Below, piece by piece: positions 1 through 11,900 of a DNA stretch of 64,000 nt. Location: positions 144,477,539-144,541,538 of the forward strand of contig NC_030679.2 of NCBI RefSeq assembly GCF_000004195.4, written 5' to 3'. Origin of the DNA: Xenopus tropicalis (lineage: Eukaryota > Chordata > Amphibia > Anura > Pipidae). A program made the translations under genes and the position numbers. The notes beneath the pieces were generated by a model. That model had not been told where the DNA came from. It saw only the letters and a list, made by a program, of their open reading frames with translations, and made no database searches. Each line of letters starts with the position of its first letter. Position 1 is the first letter of the stretch.

Positions 1-1290
1 GTATAGAGACCGGCAGGGCTAGGGGCAGTATAGAGACCGGCAGGGCTAGGGGCCAGTATAGAGACCGGCAAGGGCTAGGGGCAGTATAGAGACGGTGGGC
101 TAGGGGCAGTATAGAGACCGGCGGGGCTAGGGGCAGTATAGAGACCGGCAGGGCTAGGGGCAGTATAGAGACCGGCAGGGCTAGGGGCAGTATAGAGACC
201 GGTGGGGCTAGGGGCAGTATAGAGACCGGTGGGGCTAGGGGCAGTATAGAGACTGGCAGGGCTAGGGGCAGTATAGAGACTGGCAGGGCTAGGGGCAGTA
301 TAGAGACTGGCAGGGCTAGGGGCAGTATAGAGACTGGCAGGGCTAGGGGCAGTATAGAGACTGGCAGGGCTAGGGGCAGTATAGAGACTGGCAGGTTTAG
401 GGGCAGTATAGAGACCGTCAGGTTTAGGGGCAGTATAGAGACCGGCAGGTTTAAGGGCAGTATAGAGACCGGCAGGTTTAAGGGCAGTATAGAGACCGGC
501 AGGGGTAGGGGCAGTATAGAGACCGGCAGGTTTAGGGGCAGTATAGAGACCGGCGGGGCTAGGGGCAGTATAGAGACCGGCAGGGCTAGGGGCAGTATAG
601 ACACCGGCAGGGCTAGGGGCAGTATAGAGACCGGCAGGGCTAGGGGCAGTATAGAGACCGGTGGGGCTAGGGGCAGTATAGAGACTGGCAGGTTTAGGGG
701 CCAGTATAGAGACCGGCAGGGCTAAGGGCAGTATAGAGACCAGCAGGGCTAGGGGCAGTATAGAGACTGGCAGGGCTAGGGGCAGTATAGAGACTGGCAG
801 GGCTAGGGGCAGTATAGAGACTGGCAGGGCTAGGGGCAGTATAGAGACCGGCAGGTTTAGGGGCAGTATAGAGACCGGCAGGGCTAGGGGCAGTATAGAG
901 ACCGGCAGGGCTAGGGGCAGTATAGAGACCGGCAGGGCTAGGGGCAGCATAGAGACCGGCAGGGCTAGAGGCAGTATAGGGACCGGCAGGTTTAGGGGCA
1001 GTATAGAGACCGGCAGAGCTAGGGGCAGTATAGAGACCGGCAGGTTTAGGGGCAGTATAGAGACCGGCAGGGCTAGGGGCAGTATAGGACTGGCCAGGGG
1101 TTGGTACCTGTAGCTGAGGGGCAGTATAGAAGACCGGCAGGGCTAGGGGCAGTATAGAGACCGGCAGGGCTAGGGGCAGTATAGAGACTGGCAGGGCTAG
1201 GGGCAGTATAGAGACTGGCAGGGCTAGGGGCAGTATAGAGACTGGCAGGTTTAGGGGCAGTATAGAGACCGGCAGGGCTAGGGGCAGTAT
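1..1290. repeat. 27-bp minisatellite (short-unit part of CTC1 intron array)
   Basis: About 48 tandem copies of a 27-bp unit built around GGGGCAGTATAGAGACCGG and AGGGCT. The array runs off the left edge of the window. The unit equals the 42-bp unit of the neighbouring part with a 15-bp segment (GGTTGGTACCTGTAGC) missing, so it lacks the splice-donor-like GTACC present in the long unit. Both unit lengths are multiples of three and free of stops, which explains the long open frames on both strands; I do not regard those as genes. It lies inside intron 2 of the minus-strand CTC1-like gene. Confidence 0.95.
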
Positions 1291-4200
1291 AGAGACTGGC
1301 AGGGGTTGGTACCTGTAGCTGAGGGGCAGTATAGAGACTGGCAGGGGTTGGTACCTGTAGCTGAGGGGCAGTATAGAGACTGGAGGGGTTGGTACCTGTA
1401 GCTGTGGGGCAGTATAGAGACTGGCAGGGGTTGGTACCTGTAGCTGAGGGGCAGTATAGAGACTGGCAGGGGTTGGCACCTGTAGCTGAGGGGCAGTATA
1501 GAGACTGGCAGGGGTTGGTACCTGTAGCTGAGGGGCAGTATAGAGACTGGCAGGGGTTGGTACCTGTAGCTGAGGGGCAGTATAGAGACTGGCAGGGGTT
1601 GGTACCTGTACTGAGGGGCAGTATAGAGACTGGCAGGGGTTGGTACCTGTAGCTGAGGGGCAGTATAGAGACTGGCAGGGGTTGGTACCTGTAGCTGAGG
1701 GGGCAGTATAGAGACTGGCAGGGGTTGGTACCTGTAGCTGAGGGGCAGTATAGAGACTGGCAGGGGTTGGTACCTGTACCTGAGGGGCAGTATAGAGACT
1801 GGCAGGGGTTGGTACCTGTAGCTGAGGGGCAGTATAGAGACTGGCAGGGGTTGGCACCTGTAGCTGAGGGGCAGTATAGAGACTGGCAGGGGTTGGCACC
1901 TGTAGCTGAGGGGCAGTATAGAGACTGGCAGGGGTTGGTACCTGTAGCTGAGGGGCAGTATAGAGACTGGAGGGGTTGGCACCTGTAGCTGAGGGGCAGT
2001 AATAGAGACTGGCAGGGGTTGCACCTGTAGCTGAGGGGCAGTATAGAGACTGGCAGGGGTTGGTACCTGTAGCTGAGGGGCAGTAAGAGACTGGCAGGGG
2101 TTGGTACCTGTAGCTGAGGGGCAGTATAGAGACTGGCAGGGGTTGGTACCTGTAGCTTGAGGGGCAGTATAGAGACTGGCAGGGGTTGGTACTGTAGCTG
2201 AGGGGCAGTATAGAGACTGGCAGGGGTTGGTACCTGAGGGGCAGTTATAGAGACTGGCAGGGTTGGTACCTGTAGCTGAGGGGCAGTATAAGAGACTGGC
2301 AGGGGTTGGTACCTGTAGCTGAGGGGCAGTATAGAGACTGGCGGGGGTTGGTACCTGTAGCTGAGGGGCAGTATAGAGACTGGCGGGGGTTTGGTACCTG
2401 TAGCTGAGGGGCAGTATAGAGACTGGCAGGGGTTGGTACCTGTAGCTGAGGGGCAGTATAGAGACTGGCAGGGGTTGGTACCTGTAGCTGAGGGGCAGTA
2501 TAGAGACTGGCAGGGGTCGGTACCTGTAGCTGAGGGGCAGTATAGAGACTGGCAGGGGTTGGTACCTGTAGCTGAGGGGCAAGTATAGAGACTGGCAGGG
2601 GTTGGTACCTGTAGCTGAGGGGCAGTATAGAGACTGGCAGGGGTTGGTACCTGTAGCTGAGGGGCAGTATAGAGACTGGCAGGGGTCGGTACCTGTAGCT
2701 GAGGGGCAGTATAGAGACTGGCAGGGTTGGTACCTGTAGCTGAGGGGCAGTATAGAGACTGGCAGGGGTTGGCACCTGTAGCTGAGGGGCAGTATAGAGA
2801 CTGGCAGGGGTTGGTACCTGTAGCTGAGGGGCAGTATAGAGACTGGCAGGGGTTGGTACCTGTAGCTGAGGGGCAGTATAGAGACTGGAGGGGTTGGTAC
2901 CTGTAGCTGAGGGGCAGTATAGAGACTGGCAGGGATCGGCACCTGTAGCTGAGGGGCAGTATAGAGACTGGCAGGGGTTGGCACCTGTAGCTGAGGGGCA
3001 GTATAGAGACTGGCAGGGGTTGGTACCTGTACCTGAGGGGCAGTATAGAGACTGGCAGGGGTTGGTACCTGTACCTGAGGGGCAGTATAGAGACTGGCAG
3101 GGGTTGGTACCTGTAGCTGAGGGGCAGTATAGAGACTGGCAGGGGTTGGTACCTGTAGCTGAGGGGCAGTATAGAGACTGGCGGGGGTTGGTACCTGTAG
3201 CTGAGGGGCAGTATAGAGACTGGCAGGGGTTGGTACCTGTAGCTGAGGGGCAGTATAGAGACTGGCAGGGGTTGGTACCTGAGGGGCAGTATAGAGACTG
3301 GCAGGGGTTGGTACCTGTAGCTGAGGGGCAGTATAGAGACTGGAGGGGTTGGTACCTTTAGCTGAGGGGCAGTATAGGGACTGGCAGGGGTTGGTACCTG
3401 TAGCTGAGGGGCAGTATAGAGACTGGCAGGGGTTGGTACCTGTAGCTGAGGGGCAGTATAGAGACTGGCAGGGGTTGGTACCTGTAGCTGAGGGGCAGTA
3501 TAGAGACTGGCAGGGGTTGGTACCTGTAGCTGAGGGCAGTATAGAGACTGGCAGGGGTTGGTACCTGTAGCTGAGGGGCAGTATAGAGACTGGCAGGGGT
3601 TGGTACCTGTAGCTGAGGGGCAGTATAGAGACTGGCAGGGGTTGGTACCTGTAGCTGAGGGGCAGTATAGAGACTGGCAGGGGTTGGTACCTGTAGCTGA
3701 GGGGCAGTATAGAGACTGGCAGGGGTTGGTACCTGTAGCTGAGGGGCAGTATAGAGACTGGCAGGGGTAGGGGCAGTATAGAGACTGGCAGGGGTTGGTA
3801 CCTGTACCTGAGGGGCAGTATAGAGACTGGCAGGGGTTGGTACCTGTAGCTGAGGGGCAGTATAGAGACTGGCAGGGGTAGGGGCAGTATAGAGACTGGC
3901 AGGGGTTGGCACCTGTAGCTGAGGGGCAGTATAGAGACTGGCAGGGGTTGGCACCTGTAGCTGAGGGGCAGTATAGAGACTGGCAGGGGTTGGTACTGTA
4001 GCTGAGGGGCAGTATAGAGACTGGCAGGGGTTGGTACCTGTAGCTGAGGGGCAGTATAGAGACTGGCAGGGGTAGGGGCAGTATAGAGACTGGCAGGGGT
4101 TGGTACCTGTAGCTGAGGGGCAGTATAGAGACTGGCAGGGGTTGGTACCTGTAGCTGAGGGGCAGTATAGAGACTGGCAGGGGTTGGCACCTGTAGCTGA

Positions 4201-5197
4201 GGGGCAGTATAGAGACTGGCAGGGGTAGGGGCAGTATAGAGACTGGCAGGGGTTGGTACCTGTACCTGAGGGGCAGTATAGAGACTGGCAGGGGTTGGTA
4301 CCTGTACCTGAGGGGCAGTATAGAGACTGGCAGGGGTTGGTACCTGTAGCTGAGGGGCAGTATAGAGACTGGAGGGGTTGGTACCTGTAGCTGAGGGGCA
4401 GTATAGAGACTGGCAGGGGTTGGTACCTGTACCTGAGGGGCAGTATAGAGACTGGCAGGGGTTGGTACCTGTAGCTGAGGGGCAGTATAGAGACTGGCAG
4501 GGGTTGGTACCTGTAGCTGAGGGGCAGTATAGAGACTGGCAGGGGTTGGTACCTGTAGCTGAGGGGCAGTATAGAGACTGGCAGGGGTTGGTACCTGTAG
4601 CTGAGGGGCAGTATAGAGACTGGCAGGGGTTGGTACCTGTACCTGAGGGGCAGTATAGAGACTGGCAGGGGTTGGTACCTGTAGCTGAGGGGCAGTATAG
4701 AGACTGGCAGGGGTTGGTACCTGTAGCTGAGGGGCAGTATAGAGACTGGCAGGGGTTGGTACCTGTAGCTGAGGGGCAGTATAGAGACTGGCAGGGGTTG
4801 GTACCTGTAGCTGAGGGGCAGTATAGAGACTGGCAGGGGTTGGTACCTGTAGCTGAGGGGCAGTATAGAGACTGGCAGGGGTTGGTACCTGTAGCTGAGG
4901 GGCAGTATAGAGACTGGCAGGGGTTGGTACCTGTAGCTGAGGGGCAGTATAGAGACTGGAGGGGTTGGTACCTGTAGCTGAGGGGCAGTATAGAGACTGG
5001 CAGGGGTTGGTACCTGTAGCTGAGGGGCAGTATAGAGACTGGCAGGGGTTGGTACCTGTAGCTGAGGGGCAGTATAGAGACTGGAGGGGTTGGTACCTGT
5101 AGCTGAGGGGCAGTATAGAGACTGGCAGGGGTTGGTACCTGTAGCTGAGGGGCAGTATAGAGACTGGCAGGGGTTGGTACCTGTAGCTGAGGGGCAG
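1291..5197. repeat. 42-bp minisatellite carrying an exon end and splice donor
   Basis: About 93 tandem copies of a 42-bp unit that reads, on the plus strand, GCAGGGGTTGGTACCTGTAG followed by CTGAGGGGCAGTATAGAGACTG. On the minus strand each unit contains CTGCCCCTCAGCTACAG/GTACC. This is identical to the last 17 nt of CTC1 exon 2 plus its splice donor at 5180/5181, so the last array copy overlaps the exon at 5181-5197. Scattered 1-bp indels and a few copies without the 15-bp segment (near 3770, 3880, 4070 and 4225) break the frame. Derivation of the array from the exon-intron junction is inference from this identity. Confidence 0.95.
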
Positions 5198-5517
5198 CTG
5201 GGGGCAGTGGCGGCTCAGGCAGCGGATAAGGTTCTCCGTTAGATCAGGGGGCGGCGACCCCTCTCCTTCCCACAGGCAGTCCCGGGCATGCTGCTGGGCA
5301 CACTCCAGCCACTGGGCAACCTGGGCACAAGGGAGATCACATGATCAGGGCACCTACACCCGGTACCGGGGGGAAACCCTCTCTGTTCCCCGGGCAGGGG
5401 CAAGAAGTGTAAATGGGAGAAACCCATTGCCAGAGTGACTGCCCCACAGTGAGAGAGCTCCCCCCTGTGTTGGGGTAAAACACTCACCCGGGGGCCCGCA
5501 GGCCGCTCACTGCCCAT
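5181..5517 (-). CDS. ctc1: CTC1-like gene, first two coding exons (5' end only)
   Basis: Two exons read on the minus strand. Exon 1 (5517-5488) starts at ATG and encodes MGSERPAGPR, ending at the donor GTGAGT. A 167-bp intron ends in TTGTGCCCAG. Exon 2 (5320-5181, 140 nt) encodes 46 codons plus 2 nt and ends ...LPLSY at donor GTACC, phase 2. The exon 2 peptide lines up with the start of vertebrate CTC1 as I remember it: WLExAQ, then a cysteine/leucine stretch, LTxxxIxC, then LPLSY. CTC1 is the largest subunit of the CST complex (CTC1-STN1-TEN1), which binds single-stranded telomeric DNA through OB folds and assists C-strand fill-in by Pol alpha-primase. Everything 3' of exon 2 lies off the left edge, past the array filling intron 2. 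Linkage to TMEM107, as in human 17p13.1, supports the call, but only about 56 residues are visible. Confidence 0.68.
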
Positions 5518-5820
5518 GTGCGCTGGGGAAGTACTGGCAAAACAAGCGGGAATGGCGTCACCCGTCCCTATTGCTCTCTGGCGGAAGTAAATAGAAGGCG
5601 CGCAGCGACACCGTGTGGCCGTACCGCGGAACTACAAGCACAGGCGCCTTTTGCGCTTAGGGCTGTGCGGCTGCAGCCGGGACCCGGCGCGGTAACGGGA
5701 TTATTATCCGGGGGCCTATATGGTGCGACTAATCGCAAGGCCCGTATTATACACACGTACAATATGATATATCGCTATACAAAAACACTTTGTGGAAATG
5801 ATTTGTCTTATTTACTAACT
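5518..5820 (-). promoter_or_regulatory. Probable CTC1 promoter, shared with upstream flank of tRNA-Leu
   Basis: This is the only sequence between the CTC1-like start codon and the divergent tRNA-Leu gene. It contains an ETS-like GCGGAAGT (5581-5588), a CRE half-site GGCGTCAC (near 5554) and a CpG-rich stretch (5590-5700), all usual in TATA-less housekeeping promoters. No transcription start can be fixed from sequence alone. Confidence 0.35.
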
Positions 5821-5902
5821 GGTAGCGTGGCCGAGCGGTCTAAGGCGCTGGATTAAGGCTCCAGTCTCTTCGGGGGCGTGGGTTCGAATCCCACCGCTGC
5901 CA
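5821..5902 (+). tRNA. tRNA-Leu (anticodon AAG)
   Basis: An 82-nt cloverleaf. The acceptor stem GGTAGCG pairs with CGCTGCC and the discriminator is A. The A box is TGGCCGAGCGGTC, the anticodon stem CTGGA/TCCAG encloses loop TTAAGGC, there is a long class-II variable arm, and the B box is GGTTCGAATCC. There is no intron. It is identical to the gene at 24481-24562. A TTTT run follows 8 nt downstream, and the 51-bp minisatellite begins within about 15 nt of the 3' end. Confidence 0.97.
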
Positions 5903-5909
5903 AGCAAGC

Positions 5910-5913
5910 TTTT
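5910..5913 (+). terminator. Pol III terminator of tRNA-Leu(AAG)
   Basis: TTTT begins 8 nt after the discriminator base, a normal position for RNA polymerase III termination. It is only four T long, so some read-through into the adjoining C-rich array is conceivable. Confidence 0.6.
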
Positions 5914-8900
5914 ATGCTTTTTGTTGCCCCCTATCTGCCAGGGTATGCTCTCTGCCCCTCCATGATATTCCCTGCTGCCCCCTATCTGCCAGGGTATGCC
6001 CTCTGCCCCTCCGTGATATTCCCTGCTGCCCCCTATCTGCCAGGGTATGCCCTCTGCCCCTCCATGATATTCCCTGCTGCCCCCTATCTGCCAGGGTATG
6101 CCCTCTGCCCCTCCGTGATATTCCCTGCTGCCCCCTATCTGCCGGGGTATGCCCTCTGCCCCTGCATGATATTCCCTGCTGCCCCCTATCTGCCGGGGTA
6201 TGCCCTCTGCCCATCCATGATATTCCCTGCTGCCCCCTATCTGCCAGGGTATGCCCTCTGCCCCTCCATGATATTCCCTGCTGCCCCCTATCTGCCGGGG
6301 TATGCCCTCTGCCCCTCCATGATATTCCCTGCTGCCCCCTATCTGCCGGGGTATGCCCTCTGCCCCTCCGTAATATTCCCTGCTGCCCCCTATCTGCCGG
6401 GGTATGCCCTCTGCCCTCCATGATATTCCCTGCTGCCCCCTATCTGCCGGGGTATGCCCTCTGCCCCTCCGTAATATTCCCTGCTGCCCCCTATCTGCCA
6501 GGGTATGCCCTCTGCCCCTCCATGATATTCCCTGCTGCCCCCTATCTGCCGGGGTATGCCCTCTGCCCCTCCATGATATTCCCTGCTGCCCCCTATCTGC
6601 CAGGGTATGCCCTCTGCCCCTCCATGATATTCTCTGCTGCCCCCTATCTGCCAGGGTATGCCCTCTGCCCCTCCATGATATTCTCTGCTGCCCCCTATCT
6701 GCCAGGGTATGCCCTCTGCCCCTCCATGATATTCCCTGCTGCCCCCTATCTGCCAGGGTATGCCCTCTGCCCCTCCATGATATTCCCTGCTGCCCCCTAT
6801 CTGCCAGGGTATGCCCTCTGCCCATCCATGATATTCCCTGCTGCCCCCTATCTGCCGGAGTATGCCCTCTGCCCCTCCATGATATTCTCTGCTGCCCCCT
6901 ATCTGCCAGGGTATGCCCTCTGCCCCTCCATGATATTCTCTGCTGCCCCCTATCTGCCGGGGTATGCCCTCTGCCCCTCCATGATATTCCCTGCTGCCCC
7001 CTATCTGCCAGGGTATGCCCTCTGCCCCTCCATGATATTCTCTGCTGCCCCCTATCTGCCGGGGTATACCCTCTGTCCCTCCATGATATTCCCTGCTGCC
7101 CCCTATCTGCCAGGGTATGCCCTCTGCCCCTCCATGATATTCTCTGCTGCCCCCTATCTGCCAGGGTATGCCCTCTGCCCCTCCATGATATTCTCTGCTG
7201 CCCCCTATCTGCCAGGGTATGCCCTCTGCCCCTCCATGATATTCCCCTGCTGCCCCCTATCTGCCAGGGTATGCCCCTCTGCCCATCCATGATATTCCCT
7301 GCTGCCCCCTATCTGCCAGGGTATGCCCTCTGCCCCTCCATGATATTCCCTGCTGCCCCCTATCTGCCAGGGTATGCCCTCTCACCTCCATGATATTCCC
7401 TGCTGCCCCCTATCTGCCAGGGTATGCCCTCTCACCTCCATGATATTCCCTGCTGCCCCCTATCTGCCAGGGTATGCCCTCTCACCTCCATGATATTCCC
7501 TGCTGCCCCCTATCTGCCAGGGTATGCCCTCTGCCCCTCCATGATATTCCCTGCTGCCCCCTATCTGCTAGGGTATGCCCTCTGCCCCTCCATGATATTC
7601 TCTGCTGCCCCCTATCTGCCAGGGTATGCCCTCTGCCCCTCCATGATATTCCCTGCTGCCCCCTATCTGCCAGGGTATGCCCTCTGCCCCTCCGTGATAT
7701 TCCCTGCTGCCCCCTATCTGCCAGGGTATGCCCTCTGCCCCTCCGTGATATTCCCTGCTGCCCCCTATCTGCCAGGGTATGCCCTCTGCCCCTCCATGAT
7801 ATTCCCTGCTGCCCCCTATCTGCCAGGGTATGCCCTCTCACCTCCATGATATTCCCTGCTGCCCCCTATCTGCCAGGGTATGCCCTCTGCCCCTCCATGA
7901 TATTCCCTGCTGCCCCCTATCTGCCGGGGTATGCCCTCTGCCCCTCCGTAATATTCCCTGCTGCCCCCTATCTGCCGGGGTATGCCCTCTGCCCTCCATG
8001 ATATTCCCTGCTGCCCCTATCTGCCAGGGTATGCCCTCTGCCCCTCCGTGATATTCCCTGCTGCCCCCTATCTGCCAGGGTATGCCCTCTGCCCCTCCGT
8101 GATATTCCCTGCTGCCCCCTATCTGCCAGGGTATGCCCTCTGCCCCTCCATGATATTCCCTGCTGCCCCCTATCTGCCAGGGTATGCCCTCTGCCCCTCC
8201 ATGATATTCCCTGCTGCCCCCTATCTGCCAGGGTATGCCCTCTGCCCCTCCGTAATATTCCCTGCTGCCCCCTATCTGCCGGGGTATGCCCTCTGCCCCT
8301 CCATGATATTCTCTGCTGCCCCCTATCTGCCAGGGTATGCCCTCTGCCCCTCCATGATATTCCCTGCTGCCCCCTATCTGCCAGGGTATGCCCTCTGCCC
8401 CTCCATGATATTCTCTGCTGCCCCCTATCTGCCAGGGTATGCCCTCTGCCCCTCCATGATATTCCCTGCTGCCCCCTATCTGCCAGGGTATGCCCTCTGC
8501 CCCTCCGTAATATTCCCTGCTGCCCCCTATCTGCCGGGGTATGCCCTCTGCCCCTCCATGATATTCCCTGCTGCCCCCTATCTGCCGGGGTATGCCCTCT
8601 GCCCCTCCGTGATATTCCCTGCTGCCCCCTATCTGCCGGGGTATGCCCTCTGCCCCTCCATGATATTCCCTGCTGCCCCCTATCTGCCGGGGTATGCCCT
8701 CTGCCCCTCCGTAATATTCCCTGCTGCCCCCTATCTGCCAGGGTATGCCCTCTGCCCCTCCATGATATTCCCTGCTGCCCCCTATCTGCCGGGGTATGCC
8801 CTCTGCCCCTCCATGATATTCCCTGCTGCCCCCTATCTGCCAGGGTATGCCCTCTGCCCCTCCATGATATTCTCTGCTGCCCCCTATCTGCCAGGGTATG

Positions 8901-11900
8901 CCCTCTGCCCCTCCATGATATTCTCTGCTGCCCCCTATCTGCCAGGGTATGCCCTCTGCCCCTCCATGATATTCTCTGCTGCCCCCTATCTGCCAGGGTA
9001 TGCCCTCTGCCCCTCCATGATATTCTCTGCTGCCCCCTATCTGCCAGGGTATGCCCTCTGCCCCTCCATGATATTCCCTGCTGCCCCCTGTCTGCCAGGG
9101 TATGCCCTCTGCCCATCCATGATATTCCCTGCTGCCCCCTATCTGCCAGGGTATGCCCTCTGCCCATCCATGATATTCCCTGCTGCCCCCTATCTGCCGG
9201 AGTATGCCCTCTCACCTCCATGATATTCCCTGCTGCCCCCTATCTGCCGGGGTATACCCTCTGTCCCTCCATGATATTCCCTGCTGCCCCCTACCTGCCA
9301 GGGTATGCCCTCTGCCCCTCCATGATATTCTCTGCTGCCCCCTATCTGCCAGGGTATGCCCTCTGCCCCTCCATGATATTCTCTGCTGCCCCCTATCTGC
9401 CAGGGTATGCCCTCTGCCCCTCCATGATATTCCCTGCTGCCCCCTATCTGCCGGGGTATGCCCTCTGCCCATCCATGATATTCCCTGCTGCCCCCTATCT
9501 GCCAGGGTATGCCCTCTGCCCCTCCATGATATTCCCTGCTGCCCCCTATCTGCCAGGGTATGCCCTCTCACCTCCATGATATTCCCTGCTGCCCCCTATC
9601 TGCCAGGGTATGCCCTCTGCCCCTCCATGATATTCCCTGCTGCCCCCTATCTGCCAGGGTATGCCCTCTCACCTCCATGATATTCCCTGCTGCCCCCTAT
9701 CTGCTGGGGTATGCCCTCTGCCCCTCCATGATATTCCCTGCTGCCCCCTATCTGCCAGGGTATGCCCTCTGCCCCTCCATGATATTCTCTGCTGCCCCCT
9801 ATCTGCCAGGGTATGCCCTCTGCCCCTCCATGATATTCCCTGCTGCCCCCTATCTGCCAGGGTATGCCCTCTGCCCCTCCATGATATTCTCTGCTGCCCC
9901 CTATCTGCCAGGGTATGCCCTCTGCCCCTCCATGATATTCTCTGCTGCCCCCTATCTGCCAGGGTATGCCCTCTGCCCCTCCATGATATTCCCTGCTGCC
10001 CCCTATCTGCCGGGGTATGCCCTCTGCCCATCCATGATATTCCCTGCTGCCCCCTATCTGCCAGGGTATGCCCTCTGCCCCTCCATGATATTCCCTGCTG
10101 CCCCCTATCTGCCAGGGTATGCCCTCTCACCTCCATGATATTCCCTGCTGCCCCCTATCTGCCAGGGTATGCCCTCTGCCCCTCCATGATATTCCCTGCT
10201 GCCCCCTATCTGCCAGGGTATGCCCTCTCACCTCCATGATATTCCCTGCTGCCCCCTATCTGCTGGGGTATGCCCTCTGCCCCTCCATGATATTCCCTGC
10301 TGCCCCCTATCTGCCAGGGTATGCCCTCTGCCCCTCCATGATATTCTCTGCTGCCCCCTATCTGCCAGGGTATGCCCTCTGCCCCTCCATGATATTCCCT
10401 GCTGCCCCCTATCTGCCAGGGTATGCCCTCTGCCCCTCCATGATATTCTCTGCTGCCCCCTATCTGCCAGGGTATGCCCTCTGCCCCTCCATGATATTCT
10501 CTGCTGCCCCCTATCTGCCAGGGTATGCCCTCTGCCCCTCCATGATATTCTCTGCTGCCCCCTATCTGCCAGGGTATGCCCTCTGCCCCTCCATGATATT
10601 CTCTGCTGCCCCCTATCTGCCAGGGTATGCCCTCTGCCCCTCCATGATATTCTCTGCTGCCCCCTATCTGCCAGGGTATGCCCTCTGCCCCTCCATGATA
10701 TTCCCTGCTGCCCCCTGTCTGCCAGGGTATGCCCTCTGCCCATCCATGATATTCCCTGCTGCCCCCTATCTGCCAGGGTATGCCCTCTGCCCATCCATGA
10801 TATTCCCTGCTGCCTCCTATCTGCCGGAGTATGCCCTCTCACCTCCATGATATTCCCTGCTGCCCCCTATCTGCCGGGGTATACCCTCTGTCCCTCCATG
10901 ATATTCCCTGCTGCCCCCTACCTGCCAGGGTATGCCCTCTGCCCCTCCATGATATTCTCTGCTGCCCCCTATCTGCCAGGGTATGCCCTCTGCCCCTCCA
11001 TGATATTCTCTGCTGCCCCCTATCTGCCAGGGTATGCCCTCTGCCCCTCCATGATATTCCCTGCTGCCCCCTATCTGCCGGGGTATGCCCTCTGCCCATC
11101 CATGATATTCCCTGCTGCCCCCTATCTGCCAGGGTATGCCCTCTGCCCCTCCATGATATTCCCTGCTGCCCCCTATCTGCCAGGGTATGCCCTCTCACCT
11201 CCATGATATTCCCTGCTGCCCCCTATCTGCCAGGGTATGCCCTCTGCCCCTCCATGATATTCCCTGCTGCCCCCTATCTGCCAGGGTATGCCCTCTCACC
11301 TCCATGATATTCCCTGCTGCCCCCTATCTGCTGGGGTATGCCCTCTGCCCCTCCATGATATTCCCTGCTGCCCCCTATCTGCCAGGGTATGCCCTCTGCC
11401 CCTCCATGATATTCTCTGCTGCCCCCTATCTGCCAGGGTATGCCCTCTGCCCCTCCATGATATTCCCTGCTGCCCCCTATCTGCCAGGGTATGCCCTCTG
11501 CCCCTCCATGATATTCTCTGCTGCCCCCTATCTGCCAGGGTATGCCCTCTGCCCCTCCATGATATTCTCTGCTGCCCCCTATCTGCCAGGGTATGCCCTC
11601 TGCCCCTCCATGATATTCCCTGCTGCCCCCTATCTGCCGGGGTATGCCCTCTGCCCATCCATGATATTCCCTGCTGCCCCCTATCTGCCAGGGTATGCCC
11701 TCTGCCCCTCCATGATATTCCCTGCTGCCCCCTATCTGCCAGGGTATGCCCTCTCACCTCCATGATATTCCCTGCTGCCCCCTATCTGCCAGGGTATGCC
11801 CTCTGCCCCTCCATGATATTCCCTGCTGCCCCCTATCTGCCAGGGTATGCCCTCTCACCTCCATGATATTCCCTGCTGCCCCCTATCTGCTGGGGTATGC

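Noticed and set aside
75..4977. Long open frames on both strands (up to 970 codons) over the left array
   Set aside because: They only repeat 9- or 14-residue units because the DNA unit is 27 or 42 bp and stop-free; no start context, domain or splice structure supports a protein.
1..5200. CRISPR array (regular repeats)
   Set aside because: There are no unique spacers between repeats; units are contiguous and vary by point changes, and the DNA is vertebrate.
5239..5517. 92-codon minus-strand open frame as a separate protein
   Set aside because: It reads through the 167-bp intron between two well-bounded CTC1-like exons; after the first ten codons it is in the wrong frame for exon 2.
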